Below are positions 6,433-14,863 of a stretch of 23,470 bases of DNA, in pieces (within the stretch, counting starts at the first letter, position 1; every line of letters begins with the position of its first letter). The stretch spans positions 1 through 23,470 of the forward strand of contig CAJOOU010000247.1 of NCBI GenBank assembly GCA_905236735.1, given 5' to 3'. The stretch comes from an uncultured Eubacterium sp. GTDB lineage: Bacteria; Bacillota; Clostridia; Lachnospirales; Lachnospiraceae. The translations under genes and the position numbers were made by a program. Under the pieces are notes generated by a model, which searched no databases, was not told the DNA's origin, and was given only the letters and a program-made list of their open reading frames with translations.

Positions 6433-7233
6433 TTAAGTTGCTCTGTAGGTACATACTCCGTATCCCACACCTGTCACATCCTGATGGGAATATTTTTCAA
6501 CATCTACATTTAATCCGTCAAATGCTCCTCCCATTATTATAAATGACCTGTGTCCGCATTCACCGGCTTCATCAAGGAGTCTTAAATCAAAGTTTAATAG
6601 TTCTCTAAAAGCTCCTCTTTCCATCACATCCATTATCATTTCATCATATACAGGACCTGCCGGATTAAATCCATAAGGGCCATCCTCTTTCAGTCTGTGA
6701 GACAAATCTCCGCTGGCAATTATTGCAACTCTTTTTCCCAATCTTTCCGCTGCCAGCTGTATAAGCTTTCCAAAGCTATAATGCGTTATAAGTGGCAACC
6801 CTGAGATTCCACATCTGACCAGATTAAAATCGCCGTATTTTTTCAGGACAAAATACAGCGGCACCAATGTGCCGTGATCCAAAGACGGGTCTCTTTGCCC
6901 CTCGTATCCTGCCATAATATTGTTTTCTTCCGCCAATTCACATAAAAGCGAGGAAAAATCGGCATCATATTCAGCTTCTATGTGTACCTGCATAGCACCG
7001 AACCTACCCATATTGCCACTCGCCTTATATCCGGGCGATATGTGAAGATAATTCGAGTACATTACAGAGTGCGGAGAGACAAGTACTACGGTTTCGGGCG
7101 CCAGCTCCTTTATAAAATCCGCAGCTTTATCATAAGACCGTGCCGTTTCATCTATAATATGTTCCCGTCCCTTTCCAACCTCCGGAATAATAAGAGGCGG
7201 ATGCGGTACCATTATTCCGCCAACTACTGCCAT
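6433..7233 (-). CDS. LigB-type class III extradiol dioxygenase homologue of the AmmeMemoRadiSam cluster
   Basis: A 266-residue protein of the LigB/Memo fold. Metal-site candidates are H11 (MVPHPPL), H55 (VSPHSVMY), the D119-H-G segment and GDLSHR (175-180). The fold includes ring-cleaving dioxygenases and the Memo proteins of the AMMECR1 system; the context points to the latter role, and an aromatic substrate is not implied. Start at 7233 with AGGAGG seven bases upstream, 12 bp after the phosphatase gene. It precedes AMMECR1 and the broken amrS, which makes this a degraded AmmeMemoRadiSam locus. Whether a second AmrS exists elsewhere cannot be seen. Confidence 0.85.
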   Translation of the reverse strand: MAVVGGIMVPHPPLIIPEVGKGREHIIDETARSYDKAADFIKELAPETVVLVSPHSVMYSNYLHISPGYKASGNMGRFGAMQVHIEAEYDADFSSLLCELAEENNIMAGYEGQRDPSLDHGTLVPLYFVLKKYGDFNLVRCGISGLPLITHYSFGKLIQLAAERLGKRVAIIASGDLSHRLKEDGPYGFNPAGPVYDEMIMDVMERGAFRELLNFDLRLLDEAGECGHRSFIIMGGAFDGLNVDVEKYSHQDVTGVGYGVCTYRAT

Positions 7234-7245
7234 CCGTCGTCCTCC

Positions 7246-7992
7246 TTATATACACAGACCATTTGTCGCCTTAATTGAGCATGGTTTGTCCATTGTGACA
7301 TTTTCTCCTTCCATGGTGTGAACCTTTCCTCCTGCCTCTGTCACAATCACAGTACCTGCGCAGATATCCCACGGGCAGACACGCAGTTCAAAATACATTT
7401 CCGCCCTTCCTGCCGCCACATAACACATATCAAGTGCTGCTGAGCCGCTTCTCCTTATATCCATACATTTTTTGAAATATTCATATACAATATCAAAGGT
7501 TTTCCGGCTAAATTCCTCATAGTAGGGAGCCGTACCGAATATAACTATGCCCTTATCGAGAGTGTTGCCGGATACATGAATTTGCCTGCCGTTTAAATAT
7601 GCACCCTCTCCGGTTTTGGCGCTAAACATCTCATCTGAGTAGGGATTGTACACGACCCCGATATAAGGGTTTCTGTCCTTTAAAAGTCCAACCGATATAC
7701 AGCTGAACCTATAGTCCTTTATAAAATTTGTGGTGCCGTCAATAGGGTCTACTATGAAGGCATAGCCATTACCGGCAGCCTTATGTACATCTTCTTCTTC
7801 TCCGATAAACACCGCCTCCGGCAATACTTTTAAAAGCTTCTCCTGCAATACATCCTGTACCCTTTTATCATATACCGTAACCAGATTTGCCTTTCCGCTT
7901 TTTTCGTTTATGCCGGCGTTTTTTCTGTCGGCCTCAAGGATTATCCTGCCACATTCTCTTAAAATTTCCTCTATTTCACGGACTGTCTCCAT
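7246..7992 (-). CDS. Inositol monophosphatase family phosphatase
   Basis: A 248-residue Mg-dependent phosphatase of the IMPase/FBPase/CysQ superfamily. All metal-site motifs are present: GEE at 64-66, VDPIDGTTNF at 81-90 and CPWDICAG at 207-213 with W208-D209. Substrates in this family include inositol phosphates, sugar phosphates, NADP and 3'-phosphoadenosine phosphate; the sequence alone does not choose between them. The start is the ATG at 7992, with AAGGAG about nine bases upstream; a TTG two codons earlier is too close to that site. It lies 15 bp after the small membrane protein gene and 12 bp before the LigB-like gene, so it is an internal operon gene. Confidence 0.88.
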   Translation of the reverse strand: METVREIEEILRECGRIILEADRKNAGINEKSGKANLVTVYDKRVQDVLQEKLLKVLPEAVFIGEEEDVHKAAGNGYAFIVDPIDGTTNFIKDYRFSCISVGLLKDRNPYIGVVYNPYSDEMFSAKTGEGAYLNGRQIHVSGNTLDKGIVIFGTAPYYEEFSRKTFDIVYEYFKKCMDIRRSGSAALDMCYVAAGRAEMYFELRVCPWDICAGTVIVTEAGGKVHTMEGENVTMDKPCSIKATNGLCI

Positions 7993-8007
7993 TTGCAAAA
8001 TCTCCTT

Positions 8008-8535
8008 TTAATTATGGCCTAAGGAAGAATAATTATAATAATGGGATTCCTTCATTATTTTGTCCAAAAACTCCGAACCATCATACCCACATATGATCAG
8101 GTCCTCTGTAGTCCCGAGAAGTGAAGGAGTTTCTATAGTCTCCCTTGCCTCTTTGTCTATGTCAACTGTCTCTGCCGCAGGCTTGTTAACAGTCTCAGGC
8201 TGCTTTGGCTTTGGCGCAGACTTTTTTTGTTTTGTGGGGGATTGTGGCTTGGATATGTTATTTGCAGCAGGTTGCGATGGTCTTTCGGCAGCACCGTTTT
8301 TTTCTGCTGCAAGCTCTTCTTTAAGCTCTCTTCTTAGTTCCTGCACTCCTTTTTGCGCACTTTCCCTAAGCTCCTTAAATGCCTTACGCATCTCTTCCAT
8401 AGAAGTATTTTGTTTTCCGTTTATTTTCGTTCTTTTTACCCTTTCCTTTGCTGCATTAGCATTCTTTTTTTTCTCAGGCATTATAAGCCGCAGAATAAAT
8501 AATACTATTATAACCAGCCATAAAATTCCTGCCAT
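8008..8535 (-). CDS. Small membrane-anchored protein with charged coiled-coil and Pro/Lys-rich linker
   Basis: I do not recognise this family. The 175-residue protein starts with a hydrophobic helix (about 3-19, ILWLVIIVLFILRLI) and then a basic stretch, which predicts a cytoplasm-facing membrane anchor. Residues about 45-85 are heptad-like and highly charged (KAFKELRESAQKGVQELRREL in pieces), a likely coiled coil. Residues about 85-130 are Pro/Ala/Lys/Gln-rich and probably disordered. The final 40 residues contain a more ordered acidic segment (DLIICGYDGSEFLDKIMKE in pieces). The ATG at 8535 has AAAGG about six bases upstream. A second, stronger ribosome site (AGGAGG) a few bases further up serves a different ATG in another frame (8566-8474). 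Confidence 0.7.
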   Translation of the reverse strand: MAGILWLVIIVLFILRLIMPEKKKNANAAKERVKRTKINGKQNTSMEEMRKAFKELRESAQKGVQELRRELKEELAAEKNGAAERPSQPAANNISKPQSPTKQKKSAPKPKQPETVNKPAAETVDIDKEARETIETPSLLGTTEDLIICGYDGSEFLDKIMKESHYYNYSSLGHN

Positions 8536-8566
8536 ACCTTCCCTTTCCGATGCATAATCTATGCAT
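8474..8566 (-). CDS. Possible 30-codon overlapping leader ORF
   Basis: From the ATG at 8566, placed 3 bases after AGGAGG, a 30-codon frame reads MHRLCIGKGRYGRN... and ends TGA at 8474, inside the start of the 8535 gene and out of frame with it. The ATG lies within the inverted repeat 8549-8567. The peptide is Tyr- and Arg-rich. It could regulate or couple translation of the membrane protein, or be incidental. The ribosome-site spacing is short. Confidence 0.3.
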   Translation of the reverse strand: MHRLCIGKGRYGRNFMAGYNSIIYSAAYNA

Positions 8567-8567
8567 C
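8549..8567. repeat. Perfect inverted repeat between diguanylate cyclase and membrane-protein genes
   Basis: GATGCATA-ATC-TATGCATC: two perfect 8-bp arms with a 3-base centre, directly after an AGGAGG ribosome site on the - strand and 14 bases before the start of the next gene. It could be an RNA hairpin controlling access to the ribosome sites, or a DNA operator. Confidence 0.5.
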
Positions 8568-8586
8568 TTCCTCCTTTCAGATATCC

Positions 8587-9879
8587 CTATAATACTATCC
8601 GGTTTCTTCCGCCGCCCTTGGCTGCGTATAACATGTCGTCAGCCTGCATTATTATTGCATCTGCAGACCTGCCTTCTTCTGCTTTTGCAAGGCCGAAACT
8701 CATAGTCACCCTTATCTCCTTATCATAATAATGAAATGAAGTATTCCTTATTTCAATAAGACATTTTTTCAAAATCTGTTCTGCCTCATTAATTGCCGTT
8801 TCATTAAATGCAAATATAAATTCTTCTCCACCCCATCTTGCCACGAGGTTTTTGCGAGGGACATTTCTTCTTAATATCTCTGCTATGCTTCTTAAAATCT
8901 CATCTCCTGCATCGTGGCCGAAGGTATCGTTTATTTTCTTAAAGTAATCTATGTCTCCTATGGCTATGCAGTAATCAGCCTTTATTCCTGCCTCTTCATG
9001 CATTTTTTCAATATAAATATTTGCAAACCTTCTGTTGTTAATCTCAGTAAGCGTGTCATAATCAATCATCTTTCTCAGGGAATTCTGCATCTCAACACTG
9101 CTCTTTGCCAAAACCGAAAGCTCATCCAGCCCTGAGGTGTAATAGCTGCTGATTTCTGAATTGAGTTTTCCGTCTGCGACCGATTCCATGAACTTCTTTA
9201 CAACCAGAATCCTGTCAACTATCTTCTGTGAATAATAAGTACTGAAAAATCCCAAAAGTAAAACCGCTACAAAGCACAGGACATAAAGAGGAATAACCAC
9301 GCTGCCCACTCTTTTATTTATGTCGGCCGCCGAATGATAGATGGCATACATGCCGTAGCTGTTGCCGTCTTCGGATATTATCGGTTTAAAATACGCAAAA
9401 CATTTTTCTCCGGCCACTGTTACATTTGAGTAGAACTTTGTCTCACCGTTTTCTATAACACTGGTTCTTACAATTGTCGGCGCTTCAGCCAGAATATATC
9501 GTATTCCCTCATCATCCTTGCATGATGTAAGCACACTGACCTGACCGAGATATATGGTAAATTCATTGTCATATACCTCATGCATAAAGTCCAGTTCTTC
9601 ATTTTTATCCGTTATCTCATATTCGCCTTTAAAGAGTCTGAATGAGTCATCCGATACAACTTCCCATGAATAGTCCCCCGGATAAAGTTCATCCATGGTG
9701 GTTTCCAGATAGCTGCACTGCTTGCTCATCTCATCTTCTACCATGGAAATCATTGCCCTTCTGCAGCTTGTACTTGCAACTATACCAACAAGCACAGCAA
9801 GGATAACCAGCGGTATAACAGTATAATTGAGCATCTTTCCGCTTAGGCTGTTAAAAAAATTTGTCTGCTTCTTTTCCAT
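8587..9879 (-). CDS. Membrane diguanylate cyclase with extracytoplasmic sensor domain
   Basis: A 430-residue enzyme predicted to make cyclic di-GMP from two GTP. Order: short cytoplasmic N-terminus, membrane helix about 18-38, extracytoplasmic Cache-like sensor about 40-190, second helix about 193-215, HAMP-like linker about 216-270, GGDEF domain about 272-430. The signature is RWGGEEF (GGEEF at 350-354), an active variant, and the upstream DIDYFKKINDTFGHDAGD segment is intact. The allosteric I-site RxxD is absent: its positions read Pro and Asn, so product inhibition is probably lost. The ATG at 9879 lies 4 bp after the GH2 stop, with only GGGG as ribosome site, which suggests translational coupling. 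The signal sensed is unknown. Confidence 0.92.
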   Translation of the reverse strand: MEKKQTNFFNSLSGKMLNYTVIPLVILAVLVGIVASTSCRRAMISMVEDEMSKQCSYLETTMDELYPGDYSWEVVSDDSFRLFKGEYEITDKNEELDFMHEVYDNEFTIYLGQVSVLTSCKDDEGIRYILAEAPTIVRTSVIENGETKFYSNVTVAGEKCFAYFKPIISEDGNSYGMYAIYHSAADINKRVGSVVIPLYVLCFVAVLLLGFFSTYYSQKIVDRILVVKKFMESVADGKLNSEISSYYTSGLDELSVLAKSSVEMQNSLRKMIDYDTLTEINNRRFANIYIEKMHEEAGIKADYCIAIGDIDYFKKINDTFGHDAGDEILRSIAEILRRNVPRKNLVARWGGEEFIFAFNETAINEAEQILKKCLIEIRNTSFHYYDKEIRVTMSFGLAKAEEGRSADAIIMQADDMLYAAKGGGRNRIVL

Positions 9880-9883
9880 TAAT

Positions 9884-11704
9884 TTACCCCGTTATTTTCC
9901 TAAATACACGATATATTTTCCCGGACAACTGTATCATCTTGTCCTTGTTTACCTTGCACACGGTTCTGTCATAAGTATATAATCCGTTGGCTTCTCCCTC
10001 CACATCAGACAACTGGGTGTAAATACAGCCACATATGCCCCTTTTTATATTGGGAATCACCTCATAATTATACATATCATAAATTCTTTCTGTCAGTGAC
10101 TTCCCAGACCTAAGATGCCCATAGCCATATATCTTATGCATATACATACTATGCCCCGGCACCACCATTGTAAAACCGCCGCACTCTGAAATAATAACCG
10201 GTTTACTCCATTTTTTAGGTCTGATCATATGAAAGTAATAATGGTCAGAGTCCACATCGCCCCCCTGCTGTTTATACCACCCCGATGCACCATCATATAT
10301 CCTGCTCTCATCGACTTCTTTAAGCTCGTTAACTATTCTGTCACTATCATACTGTCCCCATCCTTCATTAAAGACCGTGTAGTATACAATGCTTTGAAAA
10401 TTTTCAAGGTATTTGACGGTATCTTTGCAATGCTTTTCAAATATTCTTTTAATTTCCGATTTAACTTTTGTGTATTTATCACTTATTTTCTGCCCCCAGA
10501 AGGTCGGAAGGAGGGTGTTTAAAAAATACGAATAACTGCCGTTGTTTACCATATCCTGAAATACAAACATACCTATCCTGTCGCAGTCGTAATAAAACCT
10601 TGCCGGTTCTATCTTGATGTGCTTTCTTAAGGTGTTAAATCCCAGTTTTTTCATATGCAGGATATCCTGCTCATAACACCTGTCCGATATCGGAGTATAG
10701 ATACCGTCGCAAAAATATCCCTGGTCCAGGACTCCATGGAAAAAATACGGCTTATTATTGACACATATTCTCTCCCTGCCGTCTACATGCTCAATACTTA
10801 CCGTTCTTAGCGCAAAATATGTTCTTACTTCATCATCCTGCGTAAAAAGTTCTACATTATACAGATATGGTCTTTCCGGAGACCAGTGTCTTATCCTGTC
10901 AAGGGTAATTGTATTCCTGCCTTTTTTCAAGGTGCATTCCTTTACAATCTTAGTACCTTTTTTATTAATTTCGGCATCATATATCCTGGCCTTGTATTGT
11001 TCCGCTGTGCCGTCCACATCAAGTTCTATATTGATGCCGTCATATCTGCATACAAAGCTTTTAACATACTCTTCTCCGACAGCTTCCATCCATACGCTCT
11101 GCCATATACCGGATACCGGAGTATACCACATGCCTCCCGGATTTTGGGTTTGTTTACCGTATGGATATTTAATATCCAGTTCATCCTTAACCAAAACAGC
11201 CACTTCATTTTCTTTGTCAGTAAGTTCCTTTGTTACATCAAAAGAAAACGGCAGATAGCCGCCTTCATGCTTTCCGATATATTTTCCGTTTATATAGACC
11301 TTGCAAAGCTGATCAACTGCACCAAAATGAAGAATAACATTCTTCCCCGAAAAATCCTCCGGCAACACAAACCTCTTCCTGTACCAGAAAAGATTGCCGC
11401 ATTCGCCCTCAAATCCCGAAGCATCCGATTCGGGAGGATAAGGCACTTTTATTTCTTTAGCAAATACCACGGGATATTTACCTGTTGACTTAGGTGCAAA
11501 CTCCCATATGCCATCAAGAGAAAAAAATGAATCTCTTTCAAGCTGTGGCCGGGGATAAAGTCTCTCTTCTTTAAGAGATGTCTGGGTAAGTCTTTTTTTC
11601 TTGTGCTCTCTTCTGTCGGCAAAATTCAATACCGCATCATACCCCTGTGTAAGCGCCAGCCTTGGAATCCATACCAGATCCGCCAGTTCCTTCTTTATAT
11701 CCAT
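9884..11704 (-). CDS. Glycoside hydrolase family 2 enzyme
   Basis: A 606-residue GH2 enzyme without a signal peptide, so cytoplasmic. The N-terminal sugar-binding jelly-roll spans about 55-210 (SLDGIWEF, WYRKRF, the GGYLPFSFDVT patch), the Ig-like domain about 212-305, and the TIM barrel about 310-606. Catalytic residues are visible: acid/base E447 in FNEGWGQ and nucleophile E507 in ISECGGF. The family covers beta-galactosidases, beta-glucuronidases and mannosidases; I see no clear glucuronidase NxK signature, so the substrate stays open. Its ATG touches the PspC stop (TAAATG). It sits between a PspC protein and a diguanylate cyclase rather than with sugar transporters, which is unusual for a catabolic glycosidase. 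Confidence 0.9.
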   Translation of the reverse strand: MDIKKELADLVWIPRLALTQGYDAVLNFADRREHKKKRLTQTSLKEERLYPRPQLERDSFFSLDGIWEFAPKSTGKYPVVFAKEIKVPYPPESDASGFEGECGNLFWYRKRFVLPEDFSGKNVILHFGAVDQLCKVYINGKYIGKHEGGYLPFSFDVTKELTDKENEVAVLVKDELDIKYPYGKQTQNPGGMWYTPVSGIWQSVWMEAVGEEYVKSFVCRYDGINIELDVDGTAEQYKARIYDAEINKKGTKIVKECTLKKGRNTITLDRIRHWSPERPYLYNVELFTQDDEVRTYFALRTVSIEHVDGRERICVNNKPYFFHGVLDQGYFCDGIYTPISDRCYEQDILHMKKLGFNTLRKHIKIEPARFYYDCDRIGMFVFQDMVNNGSYSYFLNTLLPTFWGQKISDKYTKVKSEIKRIFEKHCKDTVKYLENFQSIVYYTVFNEGWGQYDSDRIVNELKEVDESRIYDGASGWYKQQGGDVDSDHYYFHMIRPKKWSKPVIISECGGFTMVVPGHSMYMHKIYGYGHLRSGKSLTERIYDMYNYEVIPNIKRGICGCIYTQLSDVEGEANGLYTYDRTVCKVNKDKMIQLSGKIYRVFRKITG

Positions 11705-11899
11705 TTAATAATTCTCACCGTCCGGCATTACTATAGCTGCAATAATATATGCAAGGATTCCGGCTCCACCCATAATGGTAAACAGAACCCATAAAAGTCT
11801 TATTATGGTTGAATCAACTTCAAGATATTCTGCTATACCGCCGCAAACACCGCAAATCTTTTTGTCATAACCACTTTTTTTCAATCTTTTATCGCTCAT
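11705..11899 (-). CDS. PspC domain protein
   Basis: A 64-residue PspC-domain protein. It starts with a basic segment (KRLKKSGYDKKICGVCGGIAEYL in pieces), has the conserved CGVCGGIAEYL-type core and DSTIIRLLWVL, then a hydrophobic helix (about 42-58) ending MPDGENY. PspC domains act at the membrane in envelope-stress responses, but stand-alone small copies in Firmicutes are mostly uncharacterised. The ATG at 11899 has AGGAGG seven bases upstream. It is the first gene after a promoter-like TATAAT and overlaps the GH2 start context as TAAATG, making it the probable head of the long - strand operon. Confidence 0.9.
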   Translation of the reverse strand: MSDKRLKKSGYDKKICGVCGGIAEYLEVDSTIIRLLWVLFTIMGGAGILAYIIAAIVMPDGENY

Positions 11900-11944
11900 C
11901 AGGTTTCCTCCTCTACAATTGCGTCTTATGATAAGATATGATAT

Positions 11945-11973
11945 ATTATAGCTCTAAATCTATTTTATTGCTA
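11945..11973 (-). promoter_or_regulatory. Probable promoter of the pspC-led operon
   Basis: TATAAT (11950-11945) with a poor -35 (TAGCAA, 11973-11968) at 17 bp. Just downstream, over the expected start, lies a direct repeat TATGATA-AGA-TATGATA (11927-11943 on +), with a 10-bp period, which could be a regulator site. Confidence 0.5.
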
Positions 11974-11979
11974 CCCGAT

Positions 11980-12696
11980 TTACTGTATTAGTCCTTCTAT
12001 TTGCCATAGATTTCGTATTTCATAATCTATCTCGCACAAAATGCCCGGCTTATTTCCTTCAGGATTATACCAGCAGGTTTTTATACCGGCATTATTTCCT
12101 CCCAGAATATCACTTGTAAGAGAGTCTCCTACTATCAACGTCTCTTCCGGAGCCGTCAGTTTAATGCATTCAAAAACCTTTTGAAAAAAATATATATTTG
12201 GCTTTTCCGCGCCTATTTCCTCAGACAGAAATACTCCGTCCAGAAGTTCTCCAAATCCCGAGCACTTAAGTTTTTTAGTCTGTGCAATAACCGTGCCGTT
12301 TGATACCGCATACTGTCTGACCCTATCCTTTAATTTTTTTACCAGGTTATAACTGTCATCCCTGTATACTATTGTATCCCCCAGTCTCACCTGATATTTT
12401 TCGTTGAATTCTTTTGCAATTGAGATGTCAATTTTCCGATTTGAAAAAAATTCTTCAAATCTTCCTATAAGCACCCTGTCTTTGGTAATCTCGTTTCTCT
12501 CAAGCATTTTCCAATACTTATCGTTTATGGAAGAATACTCTCCTATCATGGCATCTGTACATTCGCCCAGACCATATTCACGAAAAAGATTTTTAATCGC
12601 CGCCTTCTCTGCAGCCTTAAAGTCAAGCAATGTACCATCTATATCCCATAAAATTGTTTTTATCAAATTCCCGACCTCCGGTTTATATTTTGTCAT
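11980..12696 (-). CDS. HAD superfamily hydrolase, YjjG-like nucleotidase
   Basis: A 238-residue HAD phosphatase of subfamily IA. Motif I is WDIDGTLLDF (catalytic D18, D20), motif II is around AVSNGT, and motifs III/IV are GAEKPNIYFF and VGDSLTSDILGG. The full set and the insert pattern resemble YjjG, a noncanonical pyrimidine nucleotidase; general phosphoglycolate-type activity cannot be excluded. Two starts are possible: ATG at 12696 with AGAGG six bases upstream, or TTG at 12666 with GGAGG eight bases upstream. The latter would give the usual short N-terminus before motif I. It follows the terminator of the P-type ATPase gene, so it needs its own promoter or read-through. Confidence 0.87.
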   Translation of the reverse strand: MTKYKPEVGNLIKTILWDIDGTLLDFKAAEKAAIKNLFREYGLGECTDAMIGEYSSINDKYWKMLERNEITKDRVLIGRFEEFFSNRKIDISIAKEFNEKYQVRLGDTIVYRDDSYNLVKKLKDRVRQYAVSNGTVIAQTKKLKCSGFGELLDGVFLSEEIGAEKPNIYFFQKVFECIKLTAPEETLIVGDSLTSDILGGNNAGIKTCWYNPEGNKPGILCEIDYEIRNLWQIEGLIQ

Positions 12697-12717
12697 GGGA
12701 AACCTCTGAATTTACAT

Positions 12718-12761
12718 AAAAAGAAACCCTCCTGTTAATATAACAGAGAAGGTCTCTTTTT
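12718..12761 (-). terminator. Terminator after the second P-type ATPase gene
   Basis: Long imperfect stem, AAAAAGAGACC...CTGTTA paired with TAACAG...GGTTTCTTTTT around a TAT loop, ending in a T-rich tract on the - strand. A small ACCGT-GATT-ACGGT hairpin lies just before it (12778-12765). Confidence 0.75.
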
Positions 12762-12778
12762 ACCACCGTAATCACGGT

Positions 12779-14863
12779 CTATGATTCAAGTAAATTTGTT
12801 GTTGATTTAATTCCTATGGCTATGGTTGATCCATTATGAAGGAGAGCTGTGGTTGTAGGCTGCAGAATACCGAGAGCACCCAGTAAAATTAATCCTGCAT
12901 TGAATCCTATTATTGTCCTGTAATTGCTCTCCGTTCTCTTTTGAAGAGCCGTTCCGAGTTTTCTGAGAATAATTAGTGCTTCAAGGTCGTCCTGCGAGAT
13001 CATTATGTCGGCAACCTCTCTTGCTATAGCAGCTCCACTGTTTATAGCCACTCCTACTTCCGCTGCGGAAAGTGCCGGCGAATCATTTACTCCGTCACCT
13101 ATCATAATGCACTTTCTTCCGGCCTCCTGCTCTGCCGTAATATACGCCGCCTTGTCTTCCGGCAACATCTGTGCCCTGAACTCGTCTACGCCAAGCTCCT
13201 CTGCAACCTTTGCCGCTACATTTGTGCTGTCTCCGGTAAGCATTACCACCTTGAGCCCAAGCTCCTGAAGACCGGATACTGCATCCTTTGCTTCCTCTTT
13301 CAAGGAATCCTCTACGAGAATAACTGCCTTAAGCACACCACCTATTGCAAGATACAGCCTTGAATACTCTTCGGGCATACTGTCAAATCTCGCTTTGTTA
13401 TTCGGCATACTGCAGCCCTCATCCTCAAAAACAAAGTGATGGCTTCCTATAACAACCTTGACTCCGTCTATCGAACTTGCTATACCATGGGCTACCACAT
13501 ACTCGACCTTGGCATGCATTTCCTCATGTTCTATGCCTTTGTCGGCGGCTGCCTTAACCACGGCATTTGCCATACTGTGGGGATAATGCTCCTCAAGACA
13601 GGCTGCTATCTTAAGCATCTCATCGGGATCCTCGCCATCAAATGCAACTACATCTCTTACCGACGGGCAGGCATAGGTAAGTGTGCCGGTCTTGTCGAAT
13701 ATTATGGTATCTGCCTTTGCAACTTTCTCCAGGAATTTGCCGCCCTTTACATCTATATAGTTTTGACCGGCCTCTCTCATAGCCGAAAGCACCGCTATCG
13801 GCATGGATAATTTAAGAGCACAGCAAAAATCTACCATGAGTATTGATATGGCTCTTGTGGCATTCCTCGTAAGAATATAGGTAAGAGCCGTGGCTGCAAA
13901 TGTGTACGGTACAAGTTTGTCCGCCATTTTAAATGCGCGGCTTTCCGTCTCTGATTTGAGTTTTTCGGATTCTTCTATTATACGGGCAATCTTGTCATAC
14001 TGTCCTTCACCGGCCGTCTTTTTAACTGCTATATACAGTTCGCCTTCTTCGACCACCGTGCCGGCATACGCATAACTGCCTTCCGTCTTGTGAACCGGTA
14101 TGCCTTCGCCCGTGATTGTAGCCTGATTAACCGAGGCATCACCTTTAACGACACTTCCGTCTAAAGGAATCATATTGCCGGTTCTTACAACTATGACATC
14201 GTTTTCCTCTATCTTGTTTATATCTATAAGGACTTCGGAGTTTTTGTCAGAAGTTTCTCCGGTTACTACCCATACCTTATCAATATTCAATGACATGGCT
14301 CTTGCAAGGTCGTCTACAGACTTTTTCCTTGTCCACTCATCCATAATGTCTCCAACGCCAAGCAGGAACATTACGCTTCCTGCCGTATTAAAGTCTCCTC
14401 TGGCGATGGAAACAACTATGCTCGTGGCATCGAGTACAGACACCTCAAGTTTGCCCTTTGAAAGACTTTTGAGTCCTTCTATTATATATGGCACTGACTT
14501 TACTACGGTAACAACTTCCCTGACAGACATGGGAATAACAAGCCTGGACACTATTCTTCTTGCAATATGGAAAAACATCTTGTCTTCATAGGTGTGTCTT
14601 ATCTGTCTTGCGCTCGAATCCGGCACAAATACTTCTACTGTCTCAAGGTCAAGATGAGACAGCTCATTTATCAGCTCATCTCTGTTTGAATCGTCATACC
14701 ATACTGTGGCGCTTGAAGTCCTCTCATTTACCTTTGCATCATATACATAAGGAAGCCCCTGCAGAAAACATTCTGCCTTGTCGGCTTCCTCAAAAGTCAT
14801 GTATTTAAGACTAAGCCCCACACGCATCCGGTCATTTGATTCGTGTAAAATCTTACATCTCAT
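12779..14863 (-). CDS. P1B-type metal ATPase of a non-CPC subclass
   Basis: A 694-residue heavy-metal-type P-ATPase. The catalytic core is complete: TGE 251-253, phosphorylated D390 in FDKTGTLTY, TGD 543-545 and GDGVND 589-594. The histidine motif reads HYPHS (426-430). The helix-6 metal motif is FCCALKLSMP (346-355), not CPC, and helix 8 has HNGST (676-680). The first 75 residues look like a metal-binding ferredoxin-like domain with no CxxC. This combination marks a poorly characterised P1B subgroup, so the metal and direction are unknown; copper is not implied. The ATG abuts the stop of the DUF6110-like gene (TAAATG), so the two products are probably made together and may act together. Confidence 0.88.
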   Translation of the reverse strand: MRCKILHESNDRMRVGLSLKYMTFEEADKAECFLQGLPYVYDAKVNERTSSATVWYDDSNRDELINELSHLDLETVEVFVPDSSARQIRHTYEDKMFFHIARRIVSRLVIPMSVREVVTVVKSVPYIIEGLKSLSKGKLEVSVLDATSIVVSIARGDFNTAGSVMFLLGVGDIMDEWTRKKSVDDLARAMSLNIDKVWVVTGETSDKNSEVLIDINKIEENDVIVVRTGNMIPLDGSVVKGDASVNQATITGEGIPVHKTEGSYAYAGTVVEEGELYIAVKKTAGEGQYDKIARIIEESEKLKSETESRAFKMADKLVPYTFAATALTYILTRNATRAISILMVDFCCALKLSMPIAVLSAMREAGQNYIDVKGGKFLEKVAKADTIIFDKTGTLTYACPSVRDVVAFDGEDPDEMLKIAACLEEHYPHSMANAVVKAAADKGIEHEEMHAKVEYVVAHGIASSIDGVKVVIGSHHFVFEDEGCSMPNNKARFDSMPEEYSRLYLAIGGVLKAVILVEDSLKEEAKDAVSGLQELGLKVVMLTGDSTNVAAKVAEELGVDEFRAQMLPEDKAAYITAEQEAGRKCIMIGDGVNDSPALSAAEVGVAINSGAAIAREVADIMISQDDLEALIILRKLGTALQKRTESNYRTIIGFNAGLILLGALGILQPTTTALLHNGSTIAIGIKSTTNLLES

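Noticed and set aside
8060..8557. 165-codon frame on + opposite the small membrane protein
   Set aside because: Ser/Phe-rich antisense shadow of Lys/Ala-rich sequence; the - strand frame has a membrane anchor, coiled coil and operon context.
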